This document shows positions 55,138 through 64,000 of a DNA stretch of 64,000 bases, piece by piece (position 1 is the first letter of the stretch; each line of letters opens with the position of its first letter). The position numbers and the translations under genes were made by a program. Source of the stretch: Pedobacter insulae (lineage in GTDB: Bacteria > Bacteroidota > Bacteroidia > Sphingobacteriales > Sphingobacteriaceae); contig NZ_FOPP01000006.1 in assembly GCF_900113525.1 (NCBI RefSeq), forward strand, positions 1-64,000, read 5' to 3'. The notes under the pieces are model-generated. The model was not told where the DNA came from. It ran no database searches and saw nothing but the letters and a program-made list of their open reading frames with translations.

Positions 55138-56301
55138 CTATTGCTTTATAAACCGGGCTACGAACATGCTATCAGCTTTATCATGATAACCCTTAATTAG
55201 TTCCATCTGTTCCAGTTTAACCGGGAAATTTTCTTCAATATAGCTTACTACATCTTCATTTTCTGCTTTAAAAACAGAGCAGGTCATATAAATCAAAGGC
55301 TTGCCTGGTTTTAGGTATTTAATTACGTTTCCGGCGAACGCCTTCTGTAATTTCACATAACTTTCAATCTTATATTTTTCGAAGAACCACAGCATTTCAG
55401 GTGTACGCCCCCATGTTCCTGAACCCGAGCAAGGTGCATCCAACAAAATTCCATCAAACTCATAATGATGTAAAGTTTGGTCATTATTTTGGAGCAGATC
55501 AATTACCTTTTTATGGTATTTTTTAATTCCGGCGGACTGAAAACGTTCATCGAGATTGTTCAGACTATTTTCTCTTACATCACTCACTAATAATTCGATA
55601 TTGGGCTCAATGTCATGCAACAAAAGCGATTTCCCTCCAGACGCAGCGCAGCAATCCCACCAATAATCATATTTTTCGGGCTTAAAATATGCGCCTGTTT
55701 TTTGAGAGGATAGGTCTTGCACCTGATATAATCTAGAGTCGGTAATAACATCTTCTAATTTAGTCCCATTAGGTAGGGCAAGCGCATTTGCTATCACTTC
55801 GGTAGCGGGCACATCTTTAGCTAATAACTGATTAATCACCGCCTGGATATGGGTGCCCTTAACTCTTATGAAAAGATTAGGTTGAATAAAGAAAGAACGA
55901 AAAAATTGCGCTTGGTCAATAGCTGGCGATAAATGGGTATGTAAAATAAAAACCTCTGCCAACTTGAACGTCGGATATTCACGTTCCACCAATTTTATCT
56001 TATCATCCAGAGGAAGTTCGATGGAGGGACTTAAATTATTTAGGTAGGTTTCTACAACCAGGCTGGTGCTTTGTTGACAAAGAAAATCGCCAATAGCTAG
56101 GCGTTGTAGAGGTGTTAATTCGGAGAGTGCCTTTCCCAATCGAAAAAAGCTATAGATATAACGCGCTGCCCATCTCCTATCAGATGACCCCATTTGCTTA
56201 TTTTGCTTGAAGTACGCGAACAAAAAACGGTGTAATGGCAATACTCCATCATAACTTTGATAAATTTGCTCAAAAGCTCTAATTTGATGTTCTACTCTCA
56301 T
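55138..56301 (-). CDS. RsmB/NOP-family RNA methyltransferase
   Basis: A 387-residue SAM-dependent RNA m5C methyltransferase. Motif I-like WDCCAASGGKSLLL, motif IV DAPCSGSGTWGRTPEMLW (Cys in PCSG) and motif VI MTCSVFKAENEDVV (TCS) give the two catalytic cysteines of the RsmB/NOP family. The N-terminal part is a NusB-like helical region. The rRNA or tRNA target is uncertain. The start at ATG 56301 follows the binding-protein gene by about 30 nt on the same strand. Confidence 0.9.
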   Translation of the reverse strand: MRVEHQIRAFEQIYQSYDGVLPLHRFLFAYFKQNKQMGSSDRRWAARYIYSFFRLGKALSELTPLQRLAIGDFLCQQSTSLVVETYLNNLSPSIELPLDDKIKLVEREYPTFKLAEVFILHTHLSPAIDQAQFFRSFFIQPNLFIRVKGTHIQAVINQLLAKDVPATEVIANALALPNGTKLEDVITDSRLYQVQDLSSQKTGAYFKPEKYDYWWDCCAASGGKSLLLHDIEPNIELLVSDVRENSLNNLDERFQSAGIKKYHKKVIDLLQNNDQTLHHYEFDGILLDAPCSGSGTWGRTPEMLWFFEKYKIESYVKLQKAFAGNVIKYLKPGKPLIYMTCSVFKAENEDVVSYIEENFPVKLEQMELIKGYHDKADSMFVARFIKQ

Positions 56302-56331
56302 GCCCCAAACCCATTAATGGCTATTTGATTT

Positions 56332-57567
56332 TTAATTAATTAAACTTAAAGTAAGATTTTTATAAGTTAAAAGCATTAAATCTTTATTATAATATCCATA
56401 GAGAGGATCATATCCAAAGTTAAAAGTATTATGCAGGCCTTTGTATTTGTCTTTGGTCATGAAATCGAGATAATTCTTCCCATGTTTGGCCAATAGCTTC
56501 CCAAAATAGAAACCAATATCAAATCCTTTAAATGAGTACTCGCTGGGTTCGAAGTTGAAATTAAAGCGGTATTTTTTGATGAAAGAAATAACATTTGAAT
56601 CCTTATAATTGATCATGTAGGACGTGCTCAAAACTGTATTTAAAGCCTGCAGCTGGGTAATATTATAATTTTGTTTAATCCAATTTGGGTGTCCAAAGAG
56701 TTGAAATTGATAGTCTTGAGCCCTCAACTTTGCTATTTTCGCCAACTTATCAATCGTCGGCCCCACAAAACCAGGGTCAGAGGAACAGACAATAACCGCA
56801 TACTTTTTGCCTTTAACCATCCTCGTTTCGAACGCATAGGCCGAAGTGAATTCCTGGACAATCAGGGCAGGATACTTTTGTTTAAAGAAAGTCTTTATCG
56901 GGGTAGCAAACTCTTCATCTTCTGTCTTTTTTGGGTTGATTAGTACAACAATGCTATTGGCAGCCTGAAACTTTGACCCAATGTATCCTGCGATCTTCTC
57001 ACCGTGCTGATCGATAGAACTTACAATAGAGATCAGCTTTGGGTTGCTAAAATCACTTGGTTTAGAAGCTGCTAGAGGAGAAACAATGGGCAAATCGTTG
57101 CGAATAGCGAAGTTGGTTAAATTCTTTACTCCTTCAGGAAAAACAGGTCCAATAACAAGATGACTATTCATCAGATCGTCCTTCTTTGTTAACGATATCA
57201 ACTGCGTATTATCGTCCTTTGTATCATACACATTTACTTTAAAATTTAAACCAAAGCTAGCAGCTGAATCAATTCCCATTTTAACACCTTGATAAAAATC
57301 AATTGCCATGTCGGTGCGATCTATCTGTGCCTTTGTAGCGGTTTCCAGATTTATTTGATTTAACTTAAAAGGTATTAATAGTGAGATGCTTGCCTCCGTA
57401 AACCTTTGAACAGGTTTTGCAGGTGAACTAGTACTATTTTCCTTGGGAATCGTTTTAACAGGGGGTTTTGTAACCGTACTGATCTTCGGAGAACAGGCTG
57501 CGATGATTGTTACCAAAAAAAGCAATAGTTTTAGTCTTGAGTCTGTAATCCGTAGTTTTAAGTCCAT
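56332..57567 (-). CDS. Periplasmic-binding-protein-fold lipoprotein
   Basis: A 411-residue lipoprotein (signal ending IIAACS) with a type 1 periplasmic-binding fold like leucine-binding proteins: AIDFYQGVKMGIDSAASFGLNFKVNVYDT, HLVIGPVFPEGVKNLTNFAIRNDLPIVSPLA and IVVLINPKK. A low-complexity Pro/Ser/Lys linker follows the anchor. It has no ABC-transporter neighbours, so it is probably a ligand sensor or an LpoA-like envelope protein rather than an import subunit. The start is uncertain; ATGs at 57573 and 57597 are alternatives. Confidence 0.78.
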   Translation of the reverse strand: MDLKLRITDSRLKLLLFLVTIIAACSPKISTVTKPPVKTIPKENSTSSPAKPVQRFTEASISLLIPFKLNQINLETATKAQIDRTDMAIDFYQGVKMGIDSAASFGLNFKVNVYDTKDDNTQLISLTKKDDLMNSHLVIGPVFPEGVKNLTNFAIRNDLPIVSPLAASKPSDFSNPKLISIVSSIDQHGEKIAGYIGSKFQAANSIVVLINPKKTEDEEFATPIKTFFKQKYPALIVQEFTSAYAFETRMVKGKKYAVIVCSSDPGFVGPTIDKLAKIAKLRAQDYQFQLFGHPNWIKQNYNITQLQALNTVLSTSYMINYKDSNVISFIKKYRFNFNFEPSEYSFKGFDIGFYFGKLLAKHGKNYLDFMTKDKYKGLHNTFNFGYDPLYGYYNKDLMLLTYKNLTLSLIN

Positions 57568-57685
57568 AGGCATTAGTCTGACGTTAGCATAGCGCATAAA
57601 GCTTAATGGTTAACTGGTTAACTTAGTTAATTGTTTCAATTAGTTTCATTAATTATACTTTAGACCACGGACTAAAGATTCCGAC

Positions 57686-59212
57686 CTATTCCCACTCAAT
57701 CGTTGCAGGTGGTTTTGAACTTATATCGTACACCACCCTGTTAATACCCCTAACTTTATTGATGATTTCATTTGAGATTTTTGCCAGTACAGGATAAGGT
57801 AAGTGGCACCAATCTGCGGTCATACCGTCCACAGACTCTACCGCTCTCAAACATATAACGTTTTCATACGTTCTTTCATCGCCCATTACCCCAACAGATT
57901 GAACGGGTAAGAATATTGCGCCGGCTTGCCACACTTGATCGTATAAGCCCGCTTCCTTTAAATTATTGATATAAATTGCATCTGCCTCTTGCAGGATGGC
58001 TACTTTTTCTGCTGTAACATCACCTAAAATACGAATGGCTAAGCCTGGCCCCGGGAAAGGATGACGGCCTAGTATAAAACTTTCTATTCCTAATGATTTC
58101 CCTACCCTTCTTACTTCATCCTTAAATAGCGTATTTAATGGCTCCACAATTTTGAGTTTCATAAAATCTGGTAGTCCACCTACATTATGGTGCGATTTTA
58201 TAGTTGCCGACGGTCCTTTTATAGAAACCGACTCAATTATATCTGGATAAATTGTACCTTGTGCAAGCCATACTACGTCTTTAACCTCATGTGCGGCATC
58301 ATCAAAAACCTCGATAAAAACTCTACCGATCGCTTTTCGTTTTAATTCTGGATCTTTAACACCCGCTAACTGAGTCAAAAATCTATCTTTTGCATCGATG
58401 CCGCGAATGTTTAATCCCAGATCTTTATATTGTGCTAATACGCTTTCAAATTCGTCCTTCCTAAGCAAGCCATTATCAACAAAAATACAGTGTAAATTTT
58501 TTCCAATTGCCTTGTGCAATAGAATGGCGGCCACGCTCGAATCAACACCTCCCGATAATCCTAATACTACTTTGTCATTCCCTAATTTTTCCTTCAACTC
58601 GGCGATGGTAGTTTCCACAAAGGCATCGGCTGTCCAATCTTGTGAGCAACCACAAATATCTACCAGAAAATTTTCCAATAATATTTTCCCATCAACCGTA
58701 TGGGTAACCTCTGGGTGGAATTGGATCCCATAGGTATTCGTATCCTTCACTTGGTAACCAGCTACTTTCACATCAGCAGTACTAGCAATAATTTCGAAGT
58801 TATCTGGAACATACTTAATTGTATCTCCGTGGCTCATCCACACTTGAGAATCAATATTTATACCTTTAAATAACTTATTGGCATTATTTACATGGCTTAA
58901 ATTTGCTCTGCCGTATTCTCTGCTATTTGATGCTTGAACATCTCCCTCATTTTGTTGTGCTATAAATTGTGCGCCATAACAAACTGCCAATAATGGGAAT
59001 GCCTTAAACAAACCTAAATCAACAAATGGTGCATCTTCCTGACGAACAGAATACGGGCTACCGGATAATATGATTCCTTTTACTGTTGAATCTAATTCAG
59101 GAATATGGTTAAATGGGTGGATTTCACAGTAAACATTAAGTTCGCGAACGCGACGGGCAATAAGCTGAGTAAACTGCGAACCAAAATCGAGGATGATGAT
59201 TTTTTCTAGCAT
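57686..59212 (-). CDS. guaA: GMP synthase (glutamine-hydrolysing)
   Basis: A 508-residue enzyme converting XMP to GMP with glutamine as ammonia donor. The N-terminal glutamine amidotransferase has nucleophile Cys in AVCYGAQ and FHPEV, and the ATP-pyrophosphatase domain has SGGVDSS at about 218. The C-terminus ends TIEWE as in the family. The start is ATG 59212 ([16 protein letters not shown]); the frame extends two codons to a TTG. A -7 element lies 3 nt upstream of the ATG. Confidence 0.96.
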   Translation of the reverse strand: MLEKIIILDFGSQFTQLIARRVRELNVYCEIHPFNHIPELDSTVKGIILSGSPYSVRQEDAPFVDLGLFKAFPLLAVCYGAQFIAQQNEGDVQASNSREYGRANLSHVNNANKLFKGINIDSQVWMSHGDTIKYVPDNFEIIASTADVKVAGYQVKDTNTYGIQFHPEVTHTVDGKILLENFLVDICGCSQDWTADAFVETTIAELKEKLGNDKVVLGLSGGVDSSVAAILLHKAIGKNLHCIFVDNGLLRKDEFESVLAQYKDLGLNIRGIDAKDRFLTQLAGVKDPELKRKAIGRVFIEVFDDAAHEVKDVVWLAQGTIYPDIIESVSIKGPSATIKSHHNVGGLPDFMKLKIVEPLNTLFKDEVRRVGKSLGIESFILGRHPFPGPGLAIRILGDVTAEKVAILQEADAIYINNLKEAGLYDQVWQAGAIFLPVQSVGVMGDERTYENVICLRAVESVDGMTADWCHLPYPVLAKISNEIINKVRGINRVVYDISSKPPATIEWE

Positions 59213-59215
59213 GCG

Positions 59216-59223
59216 CAAAGGTA
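59216..59223 (-). promoter_or_regulatory. -7 element of the guaA promoter
   Basis: On the minus strand TACCTTTG (59223-59216) ends 3 nt before the guaA ATG, so the mRNA would be leaderless or nearly so. No TTTG is found 19 nt upstream, where an AT-rich inverted repeat begins. Confidence 0.5.
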
Positions 59224-59243
59224 GGAATTAAAGAGCGAAAATT

Positions 59244-59287
59244 AATTAGTTAATTTGCTAATTAGCTAATTAACCAATTAACTAATT
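59244..59287. repeat. AT-only inverted repeat between the deaminase gene and guaA
   Basis: AATTAGTTAATT (59244-59255) and AATTAACTAATT (59276-59287) are perfect inverse complements. The repeat overlaps the deaminase stop codon. A similar TTAAC/GTTAA-rich tract lies downstream of guaA near 57606-57650. Its composition makes chance plausible. Confidence 0.4.
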
Positions 59288-59737
59288 AGTATACTGCTTT
59301 ACTTCCACACCAAACCTGATTAAAAAATCAACCCCTTCATCACTTGATAATCCTTTGTAGGCTGCATACGAATCCTTAAAATAAACCTTTTTTATGCCAG
59401 ATGATAGAATAAGTCGGGCACAGGCAATACACGGAGACAGTGTAGTGTATAAAGTAGAGCCGCCAATTTTTGATCCATTCTTTACCGCATACAAAATAGC
59501 ATTTTCTTCTGCATGCAAGGCTAAGGAACAGCTTCCCTTACTGTCTCTGTCACAGCCATGTTCTGGCCACTCTTCATCACAATTATGTGTTCCCGCTGGG
59601 GGACCATTATAACCAATTGATATAATTCTTGTATCCTTTGTTAGCACCGCCCCAACATGCGCTCTTACACAATGTGATCGGAGCGCAAGTTCGGATGCTA
59701 AATTCATAAAAATTTGAATAAAACTTGGTTTAGGCAT
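59282..59737 (-). CDS. dCMP deaminase-like cytidine deaminase (ComEB type)
   Basis: A 151-residue zinc-dependent deaminase. The motif HAEENAILYA and the pair SPCIACARLI supply His, the catalytic Glu and two Cys ligands. GYNGPPAGTHNCDEE and the extra Cys/His near HGCDRDSKGSC are typical of dCMP deaminases, which make dUMP for thymidylate synthesis. The start overlaps the preceding MFS gene by 8 nt. Confidence 0.93.
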   Translation of the reverse strand: MPKPSFIQIFMNLASELALRSHCVRAHVGAVLTKDTRIISIGYNGPPAGTHNCDEEWPEHGCDRDSKGSCSLALHAEENAILYAVKNGSKIGGSTLYTTLSPCIACARLILSSGIKKVYFKDSYAAYKGLSSDEGVDFLIRFGVEVKQYTN

Positions 59738-61034
59738 TTGTACCCGCTTTATGTCCTTTAATTGCGAAATAGATAATATATAAATAAGCTGGCAACATGG
59801 TTATTAAAAATGAATGCTGGAAATCAATTTGCATTTTATCTTTTAAGAAACCGTAAATTGGTAGCACTAAAGCGCCTCCGGCAATTCCCATAATCATAAT
59901 TGCAGAGCCTGTTTTTGTAAATTTACCCAAACCTTTAATACCCAGAGGAAATATGGCTGGCCACATTAACGAGTTCGCTAATCCTAACAGCGCTACAGCG
60001 TAATAAGATACATAACCCTCCGTAAATGCAGATATAATTGTTAACACTACGCCGAAAATGGCACATAATCTTAAAGCCAGTTGTTGAGAGATAAGGCGAG
60101 GAATTGCAAATACACCAAATACATAGCCTACCAACATACAGAACAATGTAAAGGTGGTTGAAAAACGTAAAATATCGGCATCGATATTTAATTCCCGTCC
60201 ATATGTTGTAATTCCGTCTCCAGCCATAACTTCTACCGCTACACAGCAAAAAATAGCGAAAGCCCCTAAAAACAGATGAGGGTACTGAAATATACTTGTT
60301 TTAGCAGATTTTGCGATTGACGAATTTGCTTTTGTAGCTACAACGCTTTCATCTCCATCTTCATTTACGTCTGGCAAATGCACAAACTTTATGAGTATGG
60401 CAAACAAAACAAAAATAACTGCTAGCGCAATGTAAGGCGTGTGAACTCTTTGCAACAGCTCATCCAAAATTGCATTCTTTTGTGCTAAATCTGTAGTTGC
60501 ATTTAACTTGGCCGTTACTTCTTCTGAATTTTTTAAAAACAGCACTCCAAAAATAATAGGAACTATAACGCCTGCACCCTTATTACATAATCCTGCAATA
60601 GAAATACGGGAGGCAGCGCTATCAATTGGCCCAATAATACTTAAATATGGATTTACCGCAGTTTGAAGCAATGCCATTGCAGATCCCTGAATAAAGATCC
60701 CTGTCAAAAACAACCCATAACTCCTATTATCGGCTGCTGGAATAAATATCAAAGAACCAATACCCAACACCACCATTCCAATTACCAAACCGTTTTTAAA
60801 GCCTACTTTCCGTAAAATCCAAGAACTTGGTAAGGCTAGGAAAAAATAGGCGATATAGGAGGCAAATGTTACAAAGAAAGCTTGTAAGTCTGTTTCCAAA
60901 TTTAGCGCCAACTTTAGAAAGGGGATTAACGTTCCGTTGGCCCAGGTTACAAAGCCGAAGATAAAAAACAAAGCGCAGCAGATCACCATTGGCAAAAATG
61001 CGGTTTTGTTAGTTTGATTAGTTGTTTGAGACAT
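59730..61034 (-). CDS. FucP/GluP-family sugar MFS transporter
   Basis: A 434-residue MFS transporter with twelve predicted helices. The N-terminal FFIFGFVTWANGTLIPFLKLALNLE and TFASYIAYFFLALPSSWILRKVGFKNG are typical of FucP/glucose-galactose transporters. QTAVNPYLSIIGP and the C-terminal GLANSLMWPAIFPLGIKGLGKFT also match the family. It overlaps the deaminase by 8 nt and is 59 nt from a paralogue upstream. The sugar is unknown. Confidence 0.92.
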   Translation of the reverse strand: MSQTTNQTNKTAFLPMVICCALFFIFGFVTWANGTLIPFLKLALNLETDLQAFFVTFASYIAYFFLALPSSWILRKVGFKNGLVIGMVVLGIGSLIFIPAADNRSYGLFLTGIFIQGSAMALLQTAVNPYLSIIGPIDSAASRISIAGLCNKGAGVIVPIIFGVLFLKNSEEVTAKLNATTDLAQKNAILDELLQRVHTPYIALAVIFVLFAILIKFVHLPDVNEDGDESVVATKANSSIAKSAKTSIFQYPHLFLGAFAIFCCVAVEVMAGDGITTYGRELNIDADILRFSTTFTLFCMLVGYVFGVFAIPRLISQQLALRLCAIFGVVLTIISAFTEGYVSYYAVALLGLANSLMWPAIFPLGIKGLGKFTKTGSAIMIMGIAGGALVLPIYGFLKDKMQIDFQHSFLITMLPAYLYIIYFAIKGHKAGTNA

Positions 61035-61093
61035 TAGGTTTGTTTTTAAAAAAATGTAGTAAAATTTTATAGTTGAAAAATGGGTTGATAATA

Positions 61094-62524
61094 TTAATGG
61101 CCGCCTGATATTTTCTCATCGAAACTAATCCCCTGCGCTTTGAGTATGCTGCTTGCTTTGACTGCATAAAATACTAAATATGCAAAACACACAATACCCA
61201 CCACGTAACTATATTGGATGCCTATAGACTCGGCAACCAGACCTTGTAACGGACTGATAATAGCTCCTCCCATAATCATCATAATCAGGAAACTACTACC
61301 TTGACTTGTATTTTTACCTAATCCACTTACTGCTAAGGTAAATATGCATGGCCATAAGGTACTGCAAAATAATCCAACGCTTGTAAATGCATATACGCTT
61401 ACCATTCCCTCTGTAAACATACCGACAAGTAAAGCTAAAATACCTACACCCGAAAAGATAAGTAACATGCGGGCAGGATTCCCTTTACTTGCCATATCTG
61501 CAATTATTAATACTAGAATTATGGCAGCATACACATAAAAAGGTGCTAGATCATGTTTTGCTATAGCATTAACAAGTAAGAAAATTCCAAATGCCAAATA
61601 TGGGGCAATAAACCTCAAAACCTTCTGCAAGCTAATGTTTTCTGTGAAAGCCTCAACAGCCCCGGTCCAACGGCCAATCATCATACTTGCCCAATATAAA
61701 GAGATGTAAGGTGCAATATCTTTTGTGGAGAAGCCTAAATTCTTTATCATGTATTCTGGCAGATTACTTGCCGTTGATACCTCGACACCTACATAAACAA
61801 ATATGGCGATCATTCCCAATACCAATTGTGGATATTTTAAAGCAGAACCCCGTTGAGTACCACCCTTTTCTTCTACTTCTATTAAAGTCGGTCTGTCTGG
61901 CAGCGATGAGAATTTTAAAAGGATAGCTACAACTAGAAATGCAGCACCTAAAATTAAATAGGGAATTTTAACACTTTGAATGTCGAGTGTTGTATCACCA
62001 CTGGTGGCGGTACCAAAAATAGCAAAGCTTACTATGAGGGGTCCTATCGTTGTACCAAAATTGTTTATACCTCCTGCTAGAGTTAATCTTTGTGAGCCTG
62101 TTTTAATTGGCCCCAACGCAATTGCCAGTGGATTTGCAACAGTTTGCTGCAAAGAAAACCCTAAGGCCACAATAAACAAACCAGACAACATCAAAGGAAA
62201 TGAACCATTATTTGCAGCTGGGTAAAACAAAAGAGTTCCCAGCGCAGAAATTCCTAATCCCAGAGCCAAACTATTTTTATACCCAATTTTATTGATTAAA
62301 TCCGTTTTCATCATTGCTGAAATGCCAATGTAAATAAGCGATCCTACAGTATATGCGATATAAAAAGCAAATGATACTAACTGACTTTCAAATTGAGATA
62401 GTGTAAATGCCTCCTTAAAAACAGGTATAAGTATATCATTACTTGCTGCTACGAATCCCCAAAAAAAGAATACGGTTACCAAGGGAATAAACTGACCCCA
62501 TTTGGTTTGTGAATTTTGTTCCAT
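61094..62524 (-). CDS. FucP-family sugar MFS transporter, longer paralogue
   Basis: A 476-residue MFS protein of the same family as the next gene. It has PLVTVFFFWGFVAASNDILIPVFKEAFTLS, FIVALGFSLQQTVANPLAIALGP and CSTLWPCIFTLAVSGLGKNTSQGSS. It differs clearly from the 434-residue paralogue and is about 40 residues longer, partly in the loop after helix 6. Tandem FucP-type genes may transport different sugars. Transport function is well supported; the substrate is not known. Confidence 0.9.
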   Translation of the reverse strand: MEQNSQTKWGQFIPLVTVFFFWGFVAASNDILIPVFKEAFTLSQFESQLVSFAFYIAYTVGSLIYIGISAMMKTDLINKIGYKNSLALGLGISALGTLLFYPAANNGSFPLMLSGLFIVALGFSLQQTVANPLAIALGPIKTGSQRLTLAGGINNFGTTIGPLIVSFAIFGTATSGDTTLDIQSVKIPYLILGAAFLVVAILLKFSSLPDRPTLIEVEEKGGTQRGSALKYPQLVLGMIAIFVYVGVEVSTASNLPEYMIKNLGFSTKDIAPYISLYWASMMIGRWTGAVEAFTENISLQKVLRFIAPYLAFGIFLLVNAIAKHDLAPFYVYAAIILVLIIADMASKGNPARMLLIFSGVGILALLVGMFTEGMVSVYAFTSVGLFCSTLWPCIFTLAVSGLGKNTSQGSSFLIMMIMGGAIISPLQGLVAESIGIQYSYVVGIVCFAYLVFYAVKASSILKAQGISFDEKISGGH

Positions 62525-62746
62525 TTAAGATTTAGTAATTGTTTAGTCTATTTAAATTTAGTTCGTTAAACATAAATAAAATATATCGCTTACTAAAGTG
62601 TAATTTTTACACGAGCATCATTTAAATAAACGTCAGAACAACGTATATAAGGAGATTTTTACTGAAAAACTTGCTACAACAATTAAGAAAATGACCCATT
62701 TTTAGCTTTAAAAATCGCATATTAGCATAAAAAATATAGAAGGCTA

Positions 62747-63370
62747 ATGTTTGAAGCGATTTTATTGGGTATGGGAGCTGGACTAATTTCCTCATTTTTA
62801 ACTGGTCCCGTTTTTTTTTCTATGATTAAAACGAGTATAGAAAAAGGGTTTAAGGCTGGATTTTCATTAGCAATTGGGGTAATTTTTAGTGATGTTATTT
62901 TAATCGGAATTGTACTTTTTGGCAGTCAGTTTCTCGAATACCAAGAGAGTTTTGATAAATATGTGGGTTTTATAGGGGGTGCATTTTTATTCGCTGTTGG
63001 CCTCTATTATCTATTTGCGACGGTAGCCATCAACTATGATAATAATACCTTGCAAAAGGTAAGCAAGCGCGGTTATCTGATTAAGGGGTTTCTGATGTGC
63101 ATCCTAACCCCATCTACATTGATGTTTTGGATCATTGTGAGTAGTATTATCTCAGTTAAACTGAACAATAGACTAGATGAAAAATTATTTTGTTTCTTTA
63201 TTGCGATGGGAACACAATTAACCATAGATGGTTTGAAGAGCTACTACTCGAGTAAACTACGTTATAGGATAAAAGAAAGTGCGCTCAAAACCTTAAATAA
63301 AGTAGCAGGTGTAATTATTATATTGTTTGCATTGTGGTTGGTGTTTAAAACATACAACCAGTTTTATTAA
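62747..63370 (+). CDS. LysE/RhtB-type amino acid exporter
   Basis: A 207-residue membrane protein of the LysE superfamily with six predicted helices. The first is GMGAGLISSFLTGPVFFSMIKTSIEKGFKAGFSLAIG, with the Pro and Gly pattern of LysE exporters. LMCILTPSTLMFWIIV corresponds to helix 4. The substrate is unknown. It is monocistronic, divergent from the MFS pair, and followed by a palindromic repeat. Confidence 0.85.
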   Translation: MFEAILLGMGAGLISSFLTGPVFFSMIKTSIEKGFKAGFSLAIGVIFSDVILIGIVLFGSQFLEYQESFDKYVGFIGGAFLFAVGLYYLFATVAINYDNNTLQKVSKRGYLIKGFLMCILTPSTLMFWIIVSSIISVKLNNRLDEKLFCFFIAMGTQLTIDGLKSYYSSKLRYRIKESALKTLNKVAGVIIILFALWLVFKTYNQFY

Positions 63371-63387
63371 GGTTATTGTTGTATAAT

Positions 63388-63446
63388 CGTCATTGCGAGG
63401 TACGAAGCAAGCTGGCGATTAGATTGCTTCGTGCCTCGCAATGACG
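63388..63446. repeat. Palindromic repeat element, 23-bp arms
   Basis: Arms at 63388-63410 and 63424-63446 match over 22 of 23 bp (the mismatch forms a T-G pair in RNA) with a 13-nt loop. The outer part, CGTCATTGCGAGG, belongs to a palindromic repeat seen in many Bacteroidota genomes. It is GC-rich in AT-rich DNA and was probably inserted as a REP-like element. Confidence 0.8.
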
Positions 63447-63517
63447 GGGAGGCCTCTCAATCAAGGAGAAGCTCCCGATGAAGGGGAAGCTTCCTATGAC
63501 GGAGAAGCTTCCGATGA
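63446..63517. repeat. Four 18-bp tandem repeats
   Basis: Units at 63446-63463, 63464-63481, 63482-63499 and 63500-63517 follow the pattern AGGAGAAGCTTCCGATGA. The first is the most diverged. Each unit has a small internal palindrome (GAAGCTTC in the last two). The array directly follows the palindromic element and is non-coding. Confidence 0.75.
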
Positions 63518-63538
63518 TGATCATCGAAAAGTTAATGC

Positions 63539-64000
<462 letters not shown>

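Noticed and set aside
57606..57650. TTAAC/GTTAA-rich tract downstream of guaA as a regulatory site
   Set aside because: It is low-complexity AT sequence with no well-defined arms; chance is the simpler explanation.

Overview
The window looks like chromosome of a Sphingobacteriaceae-type Bacteroidota, most likely Pedobacter or a close relative. The evidence is the AT-rich DNA, promoters of the Bacteroidota form TTTG-N19-TAnnTTTG, a SusC/SusD pair, the bamD-rpoZ-coaBC-DUF4835-recN gene order, many LytTR/TPR and carboxypeptidase-regulatory-like domain proteins, and Bacteroidota-style PurF and CoaBC. I see no tRNA or rRNA gene, CRISPR array, transposase or prophage. Two tandem promoters at the left edge point out of the window and look like rRNA-operon promoters.

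Layout. 1-706 is non-coding (two leftward promoters and an 11-bp tandem repeat). 707-8111 is a housekeeping cluster (bamD, rpoZ, coaBC, a DUF4835 gene, recN) that contains a BlaI-type repressor and an unusual BlaR1-like M56 protease between the DUF4835 gene and recN. 8118-10416 holds a serine hydrolase and a secreted carboxypeptidase-regulatory-like protein. 10419-22211 is a leftward four-gene cell-surface cluster: a collagen-like lipoprotein, an outer-membrane beta-barrel, a 2281-residue modular exported protein and a fibronectin-III-like protein. It is preceded by a small lipoprotein and by a LytTR response regulator with a TPR histidine kinase (22312-25896). 26003-27076 is a radical SAM gene. 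27160-32271 is a SusC/SusD/discoidin nutrient-uptake operon, with a LacI/PurR-like palindrome at its promoter. 32621-33502 is an ATP-grasp gene, convergent with clpC.

36585-39388 is an ABC transporter/GntR operon, followed by ettA, an orphan receiver, a half-length DUF1456 gene, a DbpA-like helicase, a YkuK-like gene and a DUF4468 gene. 44528-46975 pairs a porin-like protein with an ammonium transporter. A repeat-rich non-coding element lies near 47341-47545. 47599-54971 holds a TIGR01212 radical SAM gene, two amino-acid permeases, a membrane pyrophosphatase and a MarC protein. 55138-62524 runs leftward: an RsmB-like methyltransferase, a periplasmic-binding-fold lipoprotein, guaA, a dCMP-deaminase-type gene and two FucP-family sugar transporters. 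A LysE-type exporter, a palindromic repeat element and the 3' end of purF close the window.

The best candidate for an undescribed system is the cluster at 10419-22211: a repetitive lipoprotein stalk, a barrel and a giant modular protein in one tightly spaced transcription unit beside its own two-component system. The BlaI/BlaR1-like module is the second: its protease carries six 23-residue Trp-containing repeats where classical BlaR1 has a penicillin sensor. Functions for both are inference. All identifications come from reading the sequence; no database search was run.
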